A stretch of DNA of 56,125 nt from positions 1 to 56,125 of the forward strand of contig JAPLDU010000007.1 of assembly GCA_026391255.1 (NCBI GenBank), read 5' to 3'. Origin of the DNA: Bacteroidia bacterium (GTDB taxonomy: Bacteria; Bacteroidota; Bacteroidia; Bacteroidales; JAPLDU01). Below the pieces are notes generated by a model, which did not search any database, was not told the origin of the DNA, and saw nothing but the letters and a program-made list of their open reading frames with translations. The position numbers and the translations under genes are program-made. Positions 35,079-45,737 of the stretch are shown in pieces. Each line of letters begins with the position of its first letter. Within the stretch, counting starts at the first letter, position 1.

Positions 35079-37151
35079 CTATAATTTGACAAACTTCTTC
35101 ATACCTGGTTTTCCGGGTGTATTACCGGTAATATAATAGGTTCCGGATTGTAGTTGACTGATATTTATCCTGGTATTTTTTTCATGAATGACATATTGAC
35201 CAATATAATGGTTATCAGCCGCATATAATTTAATAGTATAAGGCAATAGCATAGTATTATCACTTAATATCATCAGATAATCCCCGGCAGGGTTGGGATA
35301 ACATTCAAAAGAGGCGATTTCGTGAATATCAACGCCAATAGTGGCAGCCTGGTAATGAACTTTAAACCCCTGGGCGGCCCCAGAAATATCCGTTTTAAAG
35401 GTAAGTTTAACACTGCTGCCGCCAATGGTAAACGGACCCGGAAGAGTATCCCCTGTAAGCTGGTAAAGCAGGGTACTTCCATTGTAAATTTTAAGAATAT
35501 CACCTTCGGCAAGATCAAACTGCTCAAACTCCAGAGATATCTGGGTTGCGCCCGGTGGTTCAATCTGCCACATGCACAAGCAGTTGTTCCGGTAATGATA
35601 ACCGGCTGAACCATCATCAATGGTTCCTTCAGGATTAGTAAGGTTCACAAGTCCATGGCAGAAAATAACCGGTACCGAAGTATAGGATGCCAGAAATCCT
35701 GCGGAAACTATTGTTGTATCAGAAATAAAAACTACCAGCATACGGTTACCAGTTGCCGTTACATTTTGCGGTAAGGTTGTTCCGGTAAAAATTCCAAGAA
35801 CAGGGTCATTTTCAGTAGCTCCGTTGTAGATGATCACATAATCTGAAGTATCGAGGCTGAAGTGAAGAAATTCAAGCGTGATGGATACCAGCGAATCATC
35901 AGGAGCAATCAGCCAGGAGCAGGTGGAATTATCCTGGTAATTATTCAGAGGTCCGCTGCCATCATCAATGGTGCCCTGCGGGGTGATTAAGGTATCCGGT
36001 TCGGAACAGAAAGCCGGATAACTACCTTCAGGAAATATGTAGGCAATCATTTCGTGAAGCAAGGTAAAATTATTTGCCCCCGGAGTAAGATCATCTATCA
36101 TAAAATAACCGTCATAGTTTCCGCTCCATCCCCAGTTGAAATGAAAGTAAGTAGTATCCTGGTAACCATCGCAGACAAATGCATGCCCGTCCTGGAAAAC
36201 CGTATCGCTCCAACCTGCGTAATACAGTGGCATACCGGCATTCAGGTGATCCAGTATGGTCTGCTTCCAGTTGATGTTGGTACTGTCGCGAAAAATATAC
36301 TGAGTCAACGGGGAATAACCGAAATATGTCTTCAGTGAAAAAGCAGCCTTATGGTTGGTCATACCGGAACCATTTGGCCCGTATTGAAGATCAACAGAAA
36401 CACCGAGGTCATAAAGCAATTCGGCAAGCGAATGGTTACTTGCTGTAAGTGCCACAGGCATTTCATTCCAGTGATAATTTGTATTATTAAAATCAGCAGA
36501 AAGTGTTCCATATATTGAATCAGTATAGGAATATGAGCCTGTACCATGAAGAGGCCAGCGGTAATAATTCATGATCTGTCCCATCGCAACGGGCACGCAA
36601 CCGACAAGAGCATGTCCGCCCGGGCCGGCTGCATCGGCCGGGCACAACTCATTGTAATATTGTCCCTGGTCCCAGTGAGTGGTGATCATGGGCTGAACAG
36701 AGGTAAGATTCTTATGATTCCCGGCAAAATTATCAGAAAGCAGATCATCCCAGGACTGCTTAACCTTATCCGAGGCCGAAAGTTTTCCGAGGATTGCATT
36801 GCTTATCTGACCACGATATTTCCTCGTCCAGTCAAGGAACTGCGGAGGCTGGTTATCTGAATGGTAAACTGATTCAAGTGACCAGGCCGGTACAGGATAG
36901 GCAGCATCACAGGCCGATACCATTACAAATCCCTGGTTATTAATATTAAAAATGTAATACACCGGAACTTTACCTTCTTTCTCAATAAATGAAGCTGTGA
37001 TATTTATTTCAGCAGGCAAAGATTTATGCATATTCTGCAACTGCTCTTTATAAAACCTGACAGCCATTTTCCCTGCAACTGCCTCGTCAATATTACCCGC
37101 AAAAGATCTCAGTGAAAGAGAAACAACCAGTACCAGGATGACTATTTTCAT
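35079..37151 (-). CDS. C10 (streptopain/SpeB-like) cysteine peptidase with two CUB domains and T9SS tail
   Basis: The 690-residue secreted protease has a signal peptide (1-19) and a Spi-type propeptide (20-130). The catalytic domain has Cys185 in VGCVPVAMGQIMNYYRWP and His323 in FQDGHAFVCDGY, followed by HFNWGWSGNYDGYF. Two CUB-like domains sit at about 378-490 and 495-602, each opening with an xGTIDDGSG pattern and four cysteines. The C-terminus (FECYPNPAGDYLMIL, LQSGTYYITG) is a T9SS sorting domain. The family includes SpeB and prevotellan interpain. It is a likely extracellular protease cutting host or environmental proteins. Confidence 0.9.
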   Translation of the reverse strand: MKIVILVLVVSLSLRSFAGNIDEAVAGKMAVRFYKEQLQNMHKSLPAEINITASFIEKEGKVPVYYIFNINNQGFVMVSACDAAYPVPAWSLESVYHSDNQPPQFLDWTRKYRGQISNAILGKLSASDKVKQSWDDLLSDNFAGNHKNLTSVQPMITTHWDQGQYYNELCPADAAGPGGHALVGCVPVAMGQIMNYYRWPLHGTGSYSYTDSIYGTLSADFNNTNYHWNEMPVALTASNHSLAELLYDLGVSVDLQYGPNGSGMTNHKAAFSLKTYFGYSPLTQYIFRDSTNINWKQTILDHLNAGMPLYYAGWSDTVFQDGHAFVCDGYQDTTYFHFNWGWSGNYDGYFMIDDLTPGANNFTLLHEMIAYIFPEGSYPAFCSEPDTLITPQGTIDDGSGPLNNYQDNSTCSWLIAPDDSLVSITLEFLHFSLDTSDYVIIYNGATENDPVLGIFTGTTLPQNVTATGNRMLVVFISDTTIVSAGFLASYTSVPVIFCHGLVNLTNPEGTIDDGSAGYHYRNNCLCMWQIEPPGATQISLEFEQFDLAEGDILKIYNGSTLLYQLTGDTLPGPFTIGGSSVKLTFKTDISGAAQGFKVHYQAATIGVDIHEIASFECYPNPAGDYLMILSDNTMLLPYTIKLYAADNHYIGQYVIHEKNTRINISQLQSGTYYITGNTPGKPGMKKFVKL

Positions 37152-37189
37152 AATTGATGAGTTATGAGTGATGAATTATGAGTTTGTGG

Positions 37190-37461
37190 TCTATGAAGTG
37201 ACGAAGTGATGAAGTGACGATGTGACGAAGCGATGAAGTGATGAAGTGACGATGTGACGAAGTGATGAAGTGATAAAGTGATGAAGTGATGAAGTGACGA
37301 TGTGACGAAGTGATGAAGAAACATAATACTGTAATTTAATAACTTAATAACCTAATAACTTTATGAACTTTATAAACTTTACGAACTTTATAAACTTTAC
37401 GAACTTTACAAACTTGATGAACTTTACAAACTTTACGAACTTTACGAACTTTACAAACTTT
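37190..37461. repeat. Two long period-9 arrays GTGAYGAAG and ACTTTAYRA
   Basis: 37190-37318 repeats GTGACGAAG/GTGATGAAG (one GCGATGAAG). 37358-37461 repeats ACTTTATAA/ACTTTACGA/ACTTTACAA/ACTTTATGA. In both, variation is restricted to transitions at one dinucleotide. The pair fills the gap between the C10 peptidase start and yjbQ end. Confidence 0.9.
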
Positions 37462-37471
37462 AAACTGACGA

Positions 37472-37888
37472 CTACTCCCCGATCATTTTTACCAGCACCC
37501 GTTTTTTCCGCATTCCATCGAACTCGCCATAGAATATCTGTTCCCAGGGGCCAAAATCCAGTTTACCGCCGGTGATGGCAACCACCACTTCCCTGCCCAT
37601 TACAGTGCGTTTAATGTGTGCATCTGCATTATCTTCAAAGCCATTGTGTTTATATTGGGAATATGGTTTCTCGGGAGCCAGTTTTTCCAACCAAACTTCA
37701 AAATCCTGGTGAAGACCGCTCTCGTCGTCATTGATAAAAACACTGGCGGTGATATGCATGGCATTCACGAGAACAAGCCCTTCGCTGATGCCGCTTTCGT
37801 GCACACATTCTTCCACCTGCCGGGTGATATTTATGAATTGCCTTCGCTTGCCGGTTGTGAACCAGAGCTGTTTACGGAATGATTTCAT
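37472..37888 (-). CDS. yjbQ: YjbQ (UPF0047) family protein
   Basis: The 138-residue single-domain protein carries the family signature: [58 protein letters not shown] and a basic end ([12 protein letters not shown]). Members have weak thiamine-phosphate synthase activity in vitro and are named secondary thiamine-phosphate synthase, but the physiological role is not settled. It is cytosolic. The start is at the edge of a 9-bp array. Confidence 0.92.
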   Translation of the reverse strand: MKSFRKQLWFTTGKRRQFINITRQVEECVHESGISEGLVLVNAMHITASVFINDDESGLHQDFEVWLEKLAPEKPYSQYKHNGFEDNADAHIKRTVMGREVVVAITGGKLDFGPWEQIFYGEFDGMRKKRVLVKMIGE

Positions 37889-37892
37889 GATT

Positions 37893-37940
37893 CAGTTCAT
37901 AAAGTTTGTAAAGTTCATAAAGTTCGTAAAGTTCATAAAG
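37893..37940. repeat. Period-9 array AAGTTYRTA upstream of yjbQ
   Basis: Five to six units (CAGTTCATA, AAGTTTGTA, AAGTTCATA, AAGTTCGTA, AAGTTCATA) lie just before the start codon. Relative to the gene they read ACTTTATGA, the same direction as upstream of the SGNH, radical SAM, rfbC and pgm genes. Confidence 0.8.
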
Positions 37941-38025
37941 AAAATCTTATTCCCGCTGCTTACTACCAATTGTCTTATGCCTAATTTCTTATTACTTTTG
38001 CTTTATTACTTATGTCTTTTATCTT

Positions 38026-39465
38026 TCAATTAATTACAATCTTCCTTGCGGCCCGTTTATTTCCGCAACTGACTTTTACCAGGTAGGTTCCGGCTGCAAT
38101 ACGGGTGCCTGAGATATTTTTAAGATCCCAGCTGAAAGAATGATGATTGCCGGATGACTGATCATTGAATTCTTTTATGATAGAACCTTTCAGATTATAA
38201 ATAATGATATTGCATTCCGAGGCTTCTTTGAGATCAGCGTTAAATAATACAAAATCTTTTGCCGGATTCGGAAAAGCAGTAATGCTGATATTTTCAGAAA
38301 GATCGGGAACTGAGGTTACCTGCTGAATTTTATCCAGTCGCTTATAGAAAATATTGTAATTTACCCCGTTAAATTCCATCCAGGCCACGTCGGTATTCAG
38401 AATATTAAAATGCTTATATGCAATGGTGGGAAATAATGCATGGTAACTTAACGTATCCTGTACCTCGGCATAATATAACACGTATGAGAATGCCTGATAA
38501 AGCTTTGAATTATGAACATAGAGAAAACTATATCCAAGGAATGAAGCCAGGTCATCAATACATAAATAATCAATCTGACCACAAAAGCTTGTGTCAATCT
38601 CAGAGCCACCACCGGCAGGGTTTGAAATATAATGTTTAGTTGAATTAAGATAAGCTCTGACAAGAGAATAATTTCCATAATCTATCCAGTAATAAGTTTC
38701 CGTAACATCATGACCTAAACCAAAGGTAGCTGTTAAACAGGGAAAACTGCCCACAACAGTATCACCCGTATATGGGTAAAAAACATTTGTAATTGAATCA
38801 CCGTTATTACAGGTTTCCATGAAACCTGAGATGTAGCCATTATCCAAAGAATAAACAAAATAAATACAGTCATCAGTATAGAGTAGGCTGTTGGCAATGG
38901 CAACATCATTGATACCAACGTGGGCAGTATCAGAAAAGATTGTTTTCACATTGCCGGCTAGTGTGGAATTTGAATAAACCACGGATTCCAGCCCGGTTGA
39001 ACCGGTTTCGATCCAGATGATGTGAAGCAGACCGTTTTGTGAAACATCTGCAACAGGAAGCCTGTTGGTGGTATTCGGCTGGCTTACCGTTACCGGGCTG
39101 GTCCATCCGCCGGTGGTTTTCTGAACAAAACAAATGGTCGAATCTGCTTTAAGATAAGCGATAAATAAATTATCATCAGCAGATACTGCCATTGTCGGGC
39201 AACTGCCGGGAAATAAACTGTCAGCCTGCGACCATGTACCGGCAATGCTGTCGTACTTTGCCATCCTGATAAAATAACCCATTTCCGAAGAATCCTGGTA
39301 AGTGAGATAAATATCACCGGTGGAAACACGTACAATTTTCCGCTGGTTATGATTTGCAGTCGCGTATTTTGAAAAAGATTTACCTACCAGGGTTTGTCCC
39401 GAAGCAAACCCGGAAACAAGCAATGATAAACAAATTAAAATTAAAGTAGTATTTCCCCTTTTCAT
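38026..39465 (-). CDS. T9SS-secreted beta-propeller-like protein of unknown function
   Basis: The 479-residue protein has a signal peptide (ends GFASGQ, residue 24). The body shows regularly spaced propeller/sialidase-like strands (GDIYLTYQDSSEMGYFIRMA, CPTMAVSADDNLFIAYL, GLLHIIWIETGS) but no sialidase RIP triplet or complete Asp-box. The C-terminus from about 400 is a type A T9SS sorting domain (ITAFPNPAKDFVLFNA, IYNLKGSIIKEF, IAAGTYLVKVSC). It is presumably a surface-exposed binding protein; no enzymatic motif is visible. Confidence 0.75.
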   Translation of the reverse strand: MKRGNTTLILICLSLLVSGFASGQTLVGKSFSKYATANHNQRKIVRVSTGDIYLTYQDSSEMGYFIRMAKYDSIAGTWSQADSLFPGSCPTMAVSADDNLFIAYLKADSTICFVQKTTGGWTSPVTVSQPNTTNRLPVADVSQNGLLHIIWIETGSTGLESVVYSNSTLAGNVKTIFSDTAHVGINDVAIANSLLYTDDCIYFVYSLDNGYISGFMETCNNGDSITNVFYPYTGDTVVGSFPCLTATFGLGHDVTETYYWIDYGNYSLVRAYLNSTKHYISNPAGGGSEIDTSFCGQIDYLCIDDLASFLGYSFLYVHNSKLYQAFSYVLYYAEVQDTLSYHALFPTIAYKHFNILNTDVAWMEFNGVNYNIFYKRLDKIQQVTSVPDLSENISITAFPNPAKDFVLFNADLKEASECNIIIYNLKGSIIKEFNDQSSGNHHSFSWDLKNISGTRIAAGTYLVKVSCGNKRAARKIVIN

Positions 39466-39869
39466 GATCTGCTATTTTTTTAACAAAAATAACAGATTAA
39501 TTTAAATTAAAAAACACTGATGTCCGGAGAAAACATTAATAAGCATCTTAAATACCTCGATAGTATGAGTTTACATAAGATTTCGCCCCTACAGGGCTTA
39601 TTGTCGTCGGTAATATTTTTCTACAAAGATTTCACCCCTGACGGGGTTTATCTGACACATCAAAACTTTAATCCCGTAGGGATGGAATCTTTGTAGAAAG
39701 AGATAAATTGCGGCATTTAAGTCACGTAGTGACGACATAAAATTTAACCGGACAATAATGATTAAGGAACTCAATTGTCCGACAAATTATAAATATTTCA
39801 TCAGTGATTTTGGCGTATAATTATTAGCGCAACAGTCGCAATTGAAGCAAGGAAGAGAAATAAATACAA
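39466..39869. repeat. Inverted-repeat element related to the 5.8-kb element
   Basis: TTTCTACAAAGATT (39618-39631) is perfectly inverted at 39686-39699 (AATCTTTGTAGAAA). Each side carries CCCCTGACGGGG or CCCGTAGGG mini-palindromes, and GTCACGTAGTGAC (39721-39733) is another. AATTTAACCGGACAATAATG at about 39740 recurs at 31300 in element C. No gene is seen in this gap. Confidence 0.65.
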
Positions 39870-40124
39870 TTATAATTTTGATCCCGGATTTTCTTCCCTG
39901 GCAGGAATGATCATCCAGAAATTAAGGGGACATTCTGATTCCGGGCTCCGTACCTTTGCAGGAATGTAACAACCACAAACCCCGCAATGCAAATACACTT
40001 TTTCACTGGTATGAATACACCGGCCGCAAATTTTCATCCTTTCTTCGGCCAGTTTACTACTTTCTTCATTACCACCTGTTGTCAGATTTTTCCAACCGGT
40101 ATATATCTCTTTAAATTTGCTCAT
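39870..40124 (-). CDS. Small zinc-ribbon protein
   Basis: The 84-residue protein has six cysteines in a zinc-ribbon-like layout: Cys33-x2-Cys36, Cys47-x2-Cys50-x-Cys52 and Cys65 (KICGRCIH, HCGVCGCYIP, SECPLNFW). It resembles small zinc-ribbon proteins (DUF6171-like) often found in phage or Bacteroidota genomes. The GCYIPAKVRSPESECP segment is typical. It has no leader. It is downstream of the phosphohexose mutase, but a tandem array separates the two. Function unknown. Confidence 0.7.
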   Translation of the reverse strand: MSKFKEIYTGWKNLTTGGNEESSKLAEERMKICGRCIHTSEKVYLHCGVCGCYIPAKVRSPESECPLNFWMIIPAREENPGSKL

Positions 40125-40144
40125 GAATTCAAAGTCCTTTCAAT

Positions 40145-40277
40145 ATTAGTCATCAGTCAATAGTCGTTAGTCGTTAGTCGTTAGTCGAAAGTCATTATTT
40201 AAAAGTATATAAAGTCCAAAATGTCATATCTTCAAAGAGCATATTGACTATTGACTATCGACTGACGACTATTGACT
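40145..40277. repeat. Period-7 arrays TAGTCRT and TGACTAT flanking pgm 3' end
   Basis: 40145-40190 has AGTCATC, AGTCAAT, AGTCGTT (x3) and AGTCGAA words. 40243-40277 has TGACTAT/CGACTAT/TGACGACT words abutting the mutase stop. Confidence 0.75.
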
Positions 40278-40278
40278 T

Positions 40279-42013
40279 TTATGACAATCCCAATTCTTTG
40301 ATGATACCTAATATTCTCTTTTGTAACCGCTCATTGATTTTATCAAAAACAACCATGGAAGGCATTGGTTCATTCACTTCAAAATAAAATTTTATTTTAG
40401 GCTCAGTCCCCGAAGGGCGGACAGATATTTTGGAATCATCATTCAGCAAATACTGAAGCACGTCAGAAACCGGCAGATCAATGGGTTCTATAGTATTATT
40501 GAGGATATCCGTATTTGTCTGCAGCAGGTAATCTTTAATCATTACTACATCAGAGTTATTAATTTTCAGGGGAGGATTTTCCCTGTAATTTTCCATCATT
40601 TTCCTGATTTCCTCACTTCCAGACTGTCCTTTTTTAGTAATGGAAATAAGGTGTTCACGATAGAGGCCAAACTCAAGGTAGATATCCATTAAAATATCAA
40701 ACAAAGATTTACCCTGGTCTTTAGCCCAGGCAGCAATTTCAGCAATAAGTGCACAGGTGGAAACGGCATCCTTATCCCTGACGAAATCACCCGGAAGGTA
40801 ACCGAAGCTCTCTTCTCCTCCTCCTATATATTTCATTTTCCCTTCCATCTGCCGGATCACATCAGCAATGTATTTAAAACCGGTCAGGGTATCGAAATAC
40901 CTGACCTTTGCCTTGTTGGCAATGGCGGCAATGAGTTCAGATGTCACAATAGTTTTAACTATAAATTCATTCCCTGTGAGCCTGCCCAGTTCAGACCATT
41001 TTTTAAGCTGATACCAGACCAGAATGGTAGCTGTCTGGTTCCCGTTCAGCAAAACAAATTCTCCTTTACTGTCTTTTACAGCAATCCCAACGCGGTCGGC
41101 ATCCGGGTCAGTGGCCATCACCAGTTCTGCTCCTTCCTGCACAGCCTTTGATATGGCCATCTGCAATGCCGATGGTTCTTCAGGATTCGGAGATTTGACC
41201 GTTGGAAAATTGCCATCACTGATATCCTGTTCAGGTACATTCAGAATGTCAGTAAAACCAAAGAGCCGGAGAGCTGCAGGAACCAGCTTTACACCCGTGC
41301 CATGCAGAGGAGTGTATACGACCTTCAGGTCATGCTGCCTTTTTACCGCATCAGGAGAAAGATTCAGTGTTTTGATTTGCTCCAGGTAAGCATTGTCGGT
41401 CTCCTCTCCTATTATTTCAACAAGATCCGGATTGCTGTTAAATTTTACCTCAGAAATATTTTTTATCGCGGCAACTTCATTGATAATATTTACGTCGTGG
41501 GGTTCGATCACCTGTGCCCCGTCATCCCAGTATGCCTTATAGCCGTTGTATTCTTTCGGATTGTGAGATGCGGTAACTACTACTCCGCTCTGGCAACCAT
41601 AGTAACGGATAGAAAATGACAATTCAGGAGTTGGGCGAAGGGATTCAAACTGGTACACTTTTATTCCATTGGCCGTAAACACATTTGCAGTGGTTTCGGC
41701 AAATAATCTTCCATTATTACGGCAATCATGGGCTATTACAACCTTTATCTGCTTTAAGTGTGAGAAATTCTTAAGCAGATAATTAGACAATCCCTGGGTG
41801 GCCATTCCCACAGTATAGATATTCATCCGGTTGGTGCCAACACCCATGATCCCACGGAGTCCACCGGTACCAAATTCAAGATTCTTATAAAACGATTCCG
41901 TCAGTTCCAAGGGGTCATTGTCGATCAGATACCTGACTTTATTCCTGGTTTCTTCATCAAAGCTTACATCAAGCCATTGTTGAGCTTTTCTGTATATATC
42001 CTCAGCAATCTTC

Positions 42014-42015
<2 letters not shown>
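40279..42015 (-). CDS. Phosphohexose mutase (phosphoglucomutase/phosphomannomutase)
   Basis: The 578-residue enzyme of the alpha-D-phosphohexomutase family interconverts glucose-6-P/glucose-1-P or the mannose forms. Motifs: [18 protein letters not shown], the catalytic-serine loop [19 protein letters not shown], the metal loop [13 protein letters not shown], the sugar-specificity loop [20 protein letters not shown], and the phosphate-binding [15 protein letters not shown]. All are intact. It could feed glucose-1-phosphate to the rfbA enzyme upstream. The length is that of the Bacteroidota/Bacillus PgcA-like subgroup. Confidence 0.92.
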
Positions 42016-42229
<214 letters not shown>

Positions 42230-43105
42230 CTATTTAAGCTTTTCGAGGCATTTCTCCAGGCTGTCCTTCCAGTAAGGAATGGTAAGAGAGAATGCCGACT
42301 TGATTTTTGACTTGTTGAACAGGCTGTAGAAAGGTCTTTTGGCCGGCAAAGGATAATCCCTGGTTTCAATCGGATTTACCCGGCAGGATAATCCGCTCAT
42401 CCTGACGATTTCGATGGCAAAATCGTACCAGCTGCAAACACCTTCGTTAGAATAATGATAAATCTCTCCATTCAGGTCAAGATTTTCGGCTGAGGTTTTG
42501 CAAATAATATCAAGAACAGTCCATGCAAGGTCACATGCATAGGTTGGGCTTCCCACCTGGTCGTCAACGACATTGAGAGATTTCCTTTCCCTTCCAATTC
42601 TTAGTATTGTCTTCACAAAATTATTCCCGAAAGAAGAGTACAACCAGGAAGTACGTATGATGGTATAATCTACCGATGAATGAATGAGTTCTTGTTCTCC
42701 AAAATATTTTGTATTGCCATAAACTGAAGCCGGGTTGGGAATGTCATTTTCTTTATATGGCAGATGGGCATTGCCATCGAACACATAATCAGTGGAAATG
42801 TGAACAATCTTAGTATTATATTTTTCAGCAATCCAGGCCAGATTACTAACAGCTGTCACATTCACCAGAGTTGCCGTTGATGCATCAGTCTCGGCTTTAT
42901 CAACGGCCGTATAAGCTGCACAGTTTATTATATAATCAATCCGGTGTTCAGAAAAATATTCTTCCAGGTATTTTCTGCTGGTAATATCGAGGGTGTCAAT
43001 GTCGGTAAAAAGGAATTCAAACTGTGCAAACCTTTCATTTCCGGAAAGCAGCTTTATTTCATTACCAAGCTGGCCGTAGGCACCTGTTACAAGAATTGTC
43101 TTCAT
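42230..43105 (-). CDS. rfbD: dTDP-4-dehydrorhamnose reductase
   Basis: The 291-residue short-chain dehydrogenase makes dTDP-L-rhamnose, last step of the pathway. It has the GAYGQLGNE nucleotide-binding turn, [24 protein letters not shown], the YGNTKYFGE catalytic Tyr-Lys, and [13 protein letters not shown]. Its ATG overlaps the rfbC stop by 4 nt (ATGA), so the two are translationally coupled. Length is normal. Confidence 0.94.
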   Translation of the reverse strand: MKTILVTGAYGQLGNEIKLLSGNERFAQFEFLFTDIDTLDITSRKYLEEYFSEHRIDYIINCAAYTAVDKAETDASTATLVNVTAVSNLAWIAEKYNTKIVHISTDYVFDGNAHLPYKENDIPNPASVYGNTKYFGEQELIHSSVDYTIIRTSWLYSSFGNNFVKTILRIGRERKSLNVVDDQVGSPTYACDLAWTVLDIICKTSAENLDLNGEIYHYSNEGVCSWYDFAIEIVRMSGLSCRVNPIETRDYPLPAKRPFYSLFNKSKIKSAFSLTIPYWKDSLEKCLEKLK

Positions 43106-43665
43106 ATTCTGGTATAGATAAAATTCTTTTCTGCTTTTTCAAAAGACGGATGAACCTTGTCTTTGGCAGAAATGATCATGTTGATCGGGTCAATTTTCCA
43201 GTCAATTCCAAGCTTTGAATCTGCATAATTAATTCCCCGGTCGGCTTTGGGGTTATAAAAATTATCACATTTATACAAGAAAACAGTCGTTTCGCTAAGT
43301 ACGGAAAAACCGTGAGCAAAACCACGGGGAATAAGTATTTGTCTCCGGTTTTTTGCGGATATCTCAAACCCAAGCCATTTGCCAAAAGCAGGTGAATTTT
43401 CCCTCAGATCAACCACCACATCATAGATTTTTCCAATAAGTACCCTGATGAGCTTGGCCTGGGAGAAAGGTTCCAACTGGTAATGAAGTCCCCTCACCAC
43501 TCCATAGCCAGACTTGGATTCATTATCCTGAACAAATTTAAAATTAAGTCCTGCTTCCCTGAACTTATTTTCATTGTATGATTCAATAAAATACCCCCTT
43601 TCGTCCTCAAACACTTTTGGTTCAATGATCAACAGATCAGGTATTTCAGTAATAAGAATATTCAT
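43102..43665 (-). CDS. rfbC: dTDP-4-dehydrorhamnose 3,5-epimerase
   Basis: The 187-residue cupin-fold epimerase has EPKVFEDERGYFIESYNENK, the catalytic His in GVVRGLHYQLEPFSQAKL, VVVDLRENSPAFGKW and LIPRGFAHGFSVLSE. All typical RmlC motifs are present. It sits between rfbA and rfbD. The 238-bp gap to rfbA upstream is filled by tandem arrays instead of rfbB. Confidence 0.94.
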   Translation of the reverse strand: MNILITEIPDLLIIEPKVFEDERGYFIESYNENKFREAGLNFKFVQDNESKSGYGVVRGLHYQLEPFSQAKLIRVLIGKIYDVVVDLRENSPAFGKWLGFEISAKNRRQILIPRGFAHGFSVLSETTVFLYKCDNFYNPKADRGINYADSKLGIDWKIDPINMIISAKDKVHPSFEKAEKNFIYTRI

Positions 43666-43903
43666 TAGTTTATAAAGCTTGTAAAGTTCATAAAGTTCGT
43701 AAAGTTTGTAAAGTTCATAAAGTTTGTAAAGTTCATAAAGTTCGTAAAGTTCGTAAAGTTCATAAAGTTTATAAAGTTTATAAAGTTCGTAAAGTTCATA
43801 AAAATAATCTCTGACTTATAACTTAATCTCTTATGACTATTGACTATTGACTTGTGACTATTGACTTGTGACTATTGACTTGTGACTATTGACTATTGAC
43901 TTC
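43663..43903. repeat. Composite tandem arrays upstream of rfbC
   Basis: 43663-43802 is an AAGTTYRTA period-9 array of about 15 units (AAGTTCATA, AAGTTCGTA, AAGTTTGTA, AAGTTTATA). 43835-43900 has TTGACTA / TTGACTTGTGACTA words (period 7 and multiples). In the direction of rfbC the long array lies immediately upstream of the start codon. Confidence 0.9.
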
Positions 43904-44791
43904 TTAAATCTCCATTGTTTTCAAATTGTCGTTTGCCATGCTGATCAGGTACTCACCGTACTGGTTTTTATTCAGGGGTTCAGCCAGTTTTAAAAGTTGT
44001 TCTTTAGTGATATATCCGGACTTAAAAGCTATTTCTTCGAGGCAGGCAACCTTAAGGCCCTGCCTGGACTCAATGGTTTCGATAAATTTGGAAGCCTGCA
44101 GGAGGCTTTCATGAGTTCCGGTGTCAAGCCAGGCCATTCCCCGGCCCAGTAGTTTTACTTTTAACCGGCCTTCGGAAAGGTAGAGGTTATTCAGATCGGT
44201 AATCTCGAGTTCACCCCTTGCAGATGGTTTTAGTTTCAAAGCCTTTGAAACCACATCATTACTATAAAAATACAATCCGGTCACTGCATAATTGGATTTC
44301 GGATTTTTTGGTTTCTCTTCCAGGCTGAGAACCTTACCCTGTTCATCAAACTCAGCGACACCGTATCTTTCAGGATCTTTGACAAAATAACCGAAAACAA
44401 CAGCGCCATCATCCATTGTAACCGCTTCGCGCAGCAGGCTGCCAAATCCATAACCATAGAAAATATTATCGCCAAGGATAAGACACACGCTTGAATCACC
44501 CACAAATTCAGCACCTATGATGAAAGCCTGGGCAAGCCCGTCGGGAGAAGGCTGGATGGCATACGAAAGACTGATACCCAACTGGGAGCCGTCACTCAGC
44601 AGGTCTTCATACAAATGAATGTCCTTTGGTGTCGATATGATCAGTATCTCCCTGATACCGGCAAGCATAAGCACTGATAAGGGATAATATATCATCGGTT
44701 TATCGTACACAGGAAGAATTTGTTTTGAAATGCTTTTTGTGATGGGATAAAGCCTGGTTCCTGATCCGCCGGCAAGAATAATTCCTTTCAT
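43904..44791 (-). CDS. rfbA: Glucose-1-phosphate thymidylyltransferase
   Basis: The 295-residue nucleotidyltransferase makes dTDP-glucose, first step of dTDP-rhamnose synthesis. Motifs: [68 protein letters not shown] and [15 protein letters not shown]. The stop lies in a repeat-rich gap; the start is only 4 bp from the decarboxylase stop upstream, so both are probably co-transcribed. Confidence 0.95.
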   Translation of the reverse strand: MKGIILAGGSGTRLYPITKSISKQILPVYDKPMIYYPLSVLMLAGIREILIISTPKDIHLYEDLLSDGSQLGISLSYAIQPSPDGLAQAFIIGAEFVGDSSVCLILGDNIFYGYGFGSLLREAVTMDDGAVVFGYFVKDPERYGVAEFDEQGKVLSLEEKPKNPKSNYAVTGLYFYSNDVVSKALKLKPSARGELEITDLNNLYLSEGRLKVKLLGRGMAWLDTGTHESLLQASKFIETIESRQGLKVACLEEIAFKSGYITKEQLLKLAEPLNKNQYGEYLISMANDNLKTMEI

Positions 44792-44795
44792 TGTA

Positions 44796-45737
44796 TTACA
44801 GGTTTAATAATCCTTTAAAATATTGAATAGTATGCGTAAGTCCTTCTTCCAGTTGTACTTTCGGTTCCCAGTTGTTTAATTCTTTTTTGGCCAGTGAGAT
44901 GTCAGGCTGACGCTGAGTTGGGTCGTCCTGAGGCAATGGCTGGTAAATGATTCGGGATGTTGAACCTGTGAGCCTGATTACATATTCAGCAAGTTCGTTC
45001 ATGGTAAACTCATTGGGATTCCCGATATTCACAGGCCCGATAAACTCCTGGCGGGTCTTCATCATACGCATCATGGCTTCCACCAGGTCGCTTACATACT
45101 GGAAACTGCGGGTCTGCATACCATCACCGTAGACAGTAATGTTTTCGCCACTAAGGGCCTGAACGATAAAATTAGAAACGACCCTGCCGTCGTTCGGATG
45201 CATGCGGGGGCCATAGGTGTTAAATATCCTGGCAATCTTGATCCTTACATTGTTTTGTTTGTGGTAATTGATAAAGAGGGATTCAGCGCACCTTTTACCC
45301 TCGTCATAGCACGACCTGATGCCAATAGGATTGACATGACCCCAATAATCTTCGGTCTGGGGATGAATGATGGGATCTCCGTATACTTCACTGGTGGATG
45401 CCTGTAAGATACAAGCATTGATACGCTTTGCCAGGCCCAGCATATTAATAGCGCCCATTACCGATGTTTTAATGGTCTTGATCGGATTATACTGGTAATG
45501 AACAGGAGAAGCCGGACAGGCCAGGTTATATATCTCGTCAGCCTCCACAAAATAAGGCATGGTGACATCATGCCTGACCAGTTCAAAATAAGGGTTGTCC
45601 AACAAATGAACCACATTACGTTTGGAACCGGTAAAAAAGTTATCAAGGCATATCACCTCGTTTCCTTCATTAAGTAACCGTTCGCACAGGTGTGAACCCA
45701 GAAAACCGGCTCCTCCGGTGATTAATATTTTCTTCAT
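44796..45737 (-). CDS. UDP-glucuronate decarboxylase (UDP-xylose synthase)
   Basis: The 313-residue extended SDR has [15 protein letters not shown] (NAD site), [27 protein letters not shown] and [11 protein letters not shown] (catalytic Tyr-Lys), [18 protein letters not shown] and [17 protein letters not shown]. The [12 protein letters not shown] stretch is characteristic of UXS rather than dTDP-glucose dehydratase. It would yield UDP-xylose for surface glycans or O-glycosylation. It sits where rfbB is often found, but is not that enzyme. Confidence 0.9.
   Translation of the reverse strand: MKKILITGGAGFLGSHLCERLLNEGNEVICLDNFFTGSKRNVVHLLDNPYFELVRHDVTMPYFVEADEIYNLACPASPVHYQYNPIKTIKTSVMGAINMLGLAKRINACILQASTSEVYGDPIIHPQTEDYWGHVNPIGIRSCYDEGKRCAESLFINYHKQNNVRIKIARIFNTYGPRMHPNDGRVVSNFIVQALSGENITVYGDGMQTRSFQYVSDLVEAMMRMMKTRQEFIGPVNIGNPNEFTMNELAEYVIRLTGSTSRIIYQPLPQDDPTQRQPDISLAKKELNNWEPKVQLEEGLTHTIQYFKGLLNL

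Noticed and set aside
37190-37461. Diversity-generating retroelement template region
   Set aside because: Variation is at fixed transition positions in non-coding arrays; no reverse transcriptase or variable protein with a matching C-lectin region was seen.
37363-37575. 70-codon plus-strand frame (MNFINFTNFI...)
   Set aside because: It is the translation of a 9-bp tandem array followed by the antisense of yjbQ.
44796-45737. dTDP-glucose 4,6-dehydratase (rfbB)
   Set aside because: The protein carries the [12 protein letters not shown] and HPNDGRVV motifs of UDP-glucuronate decarboxylase and lacks rfbB-type motifs.
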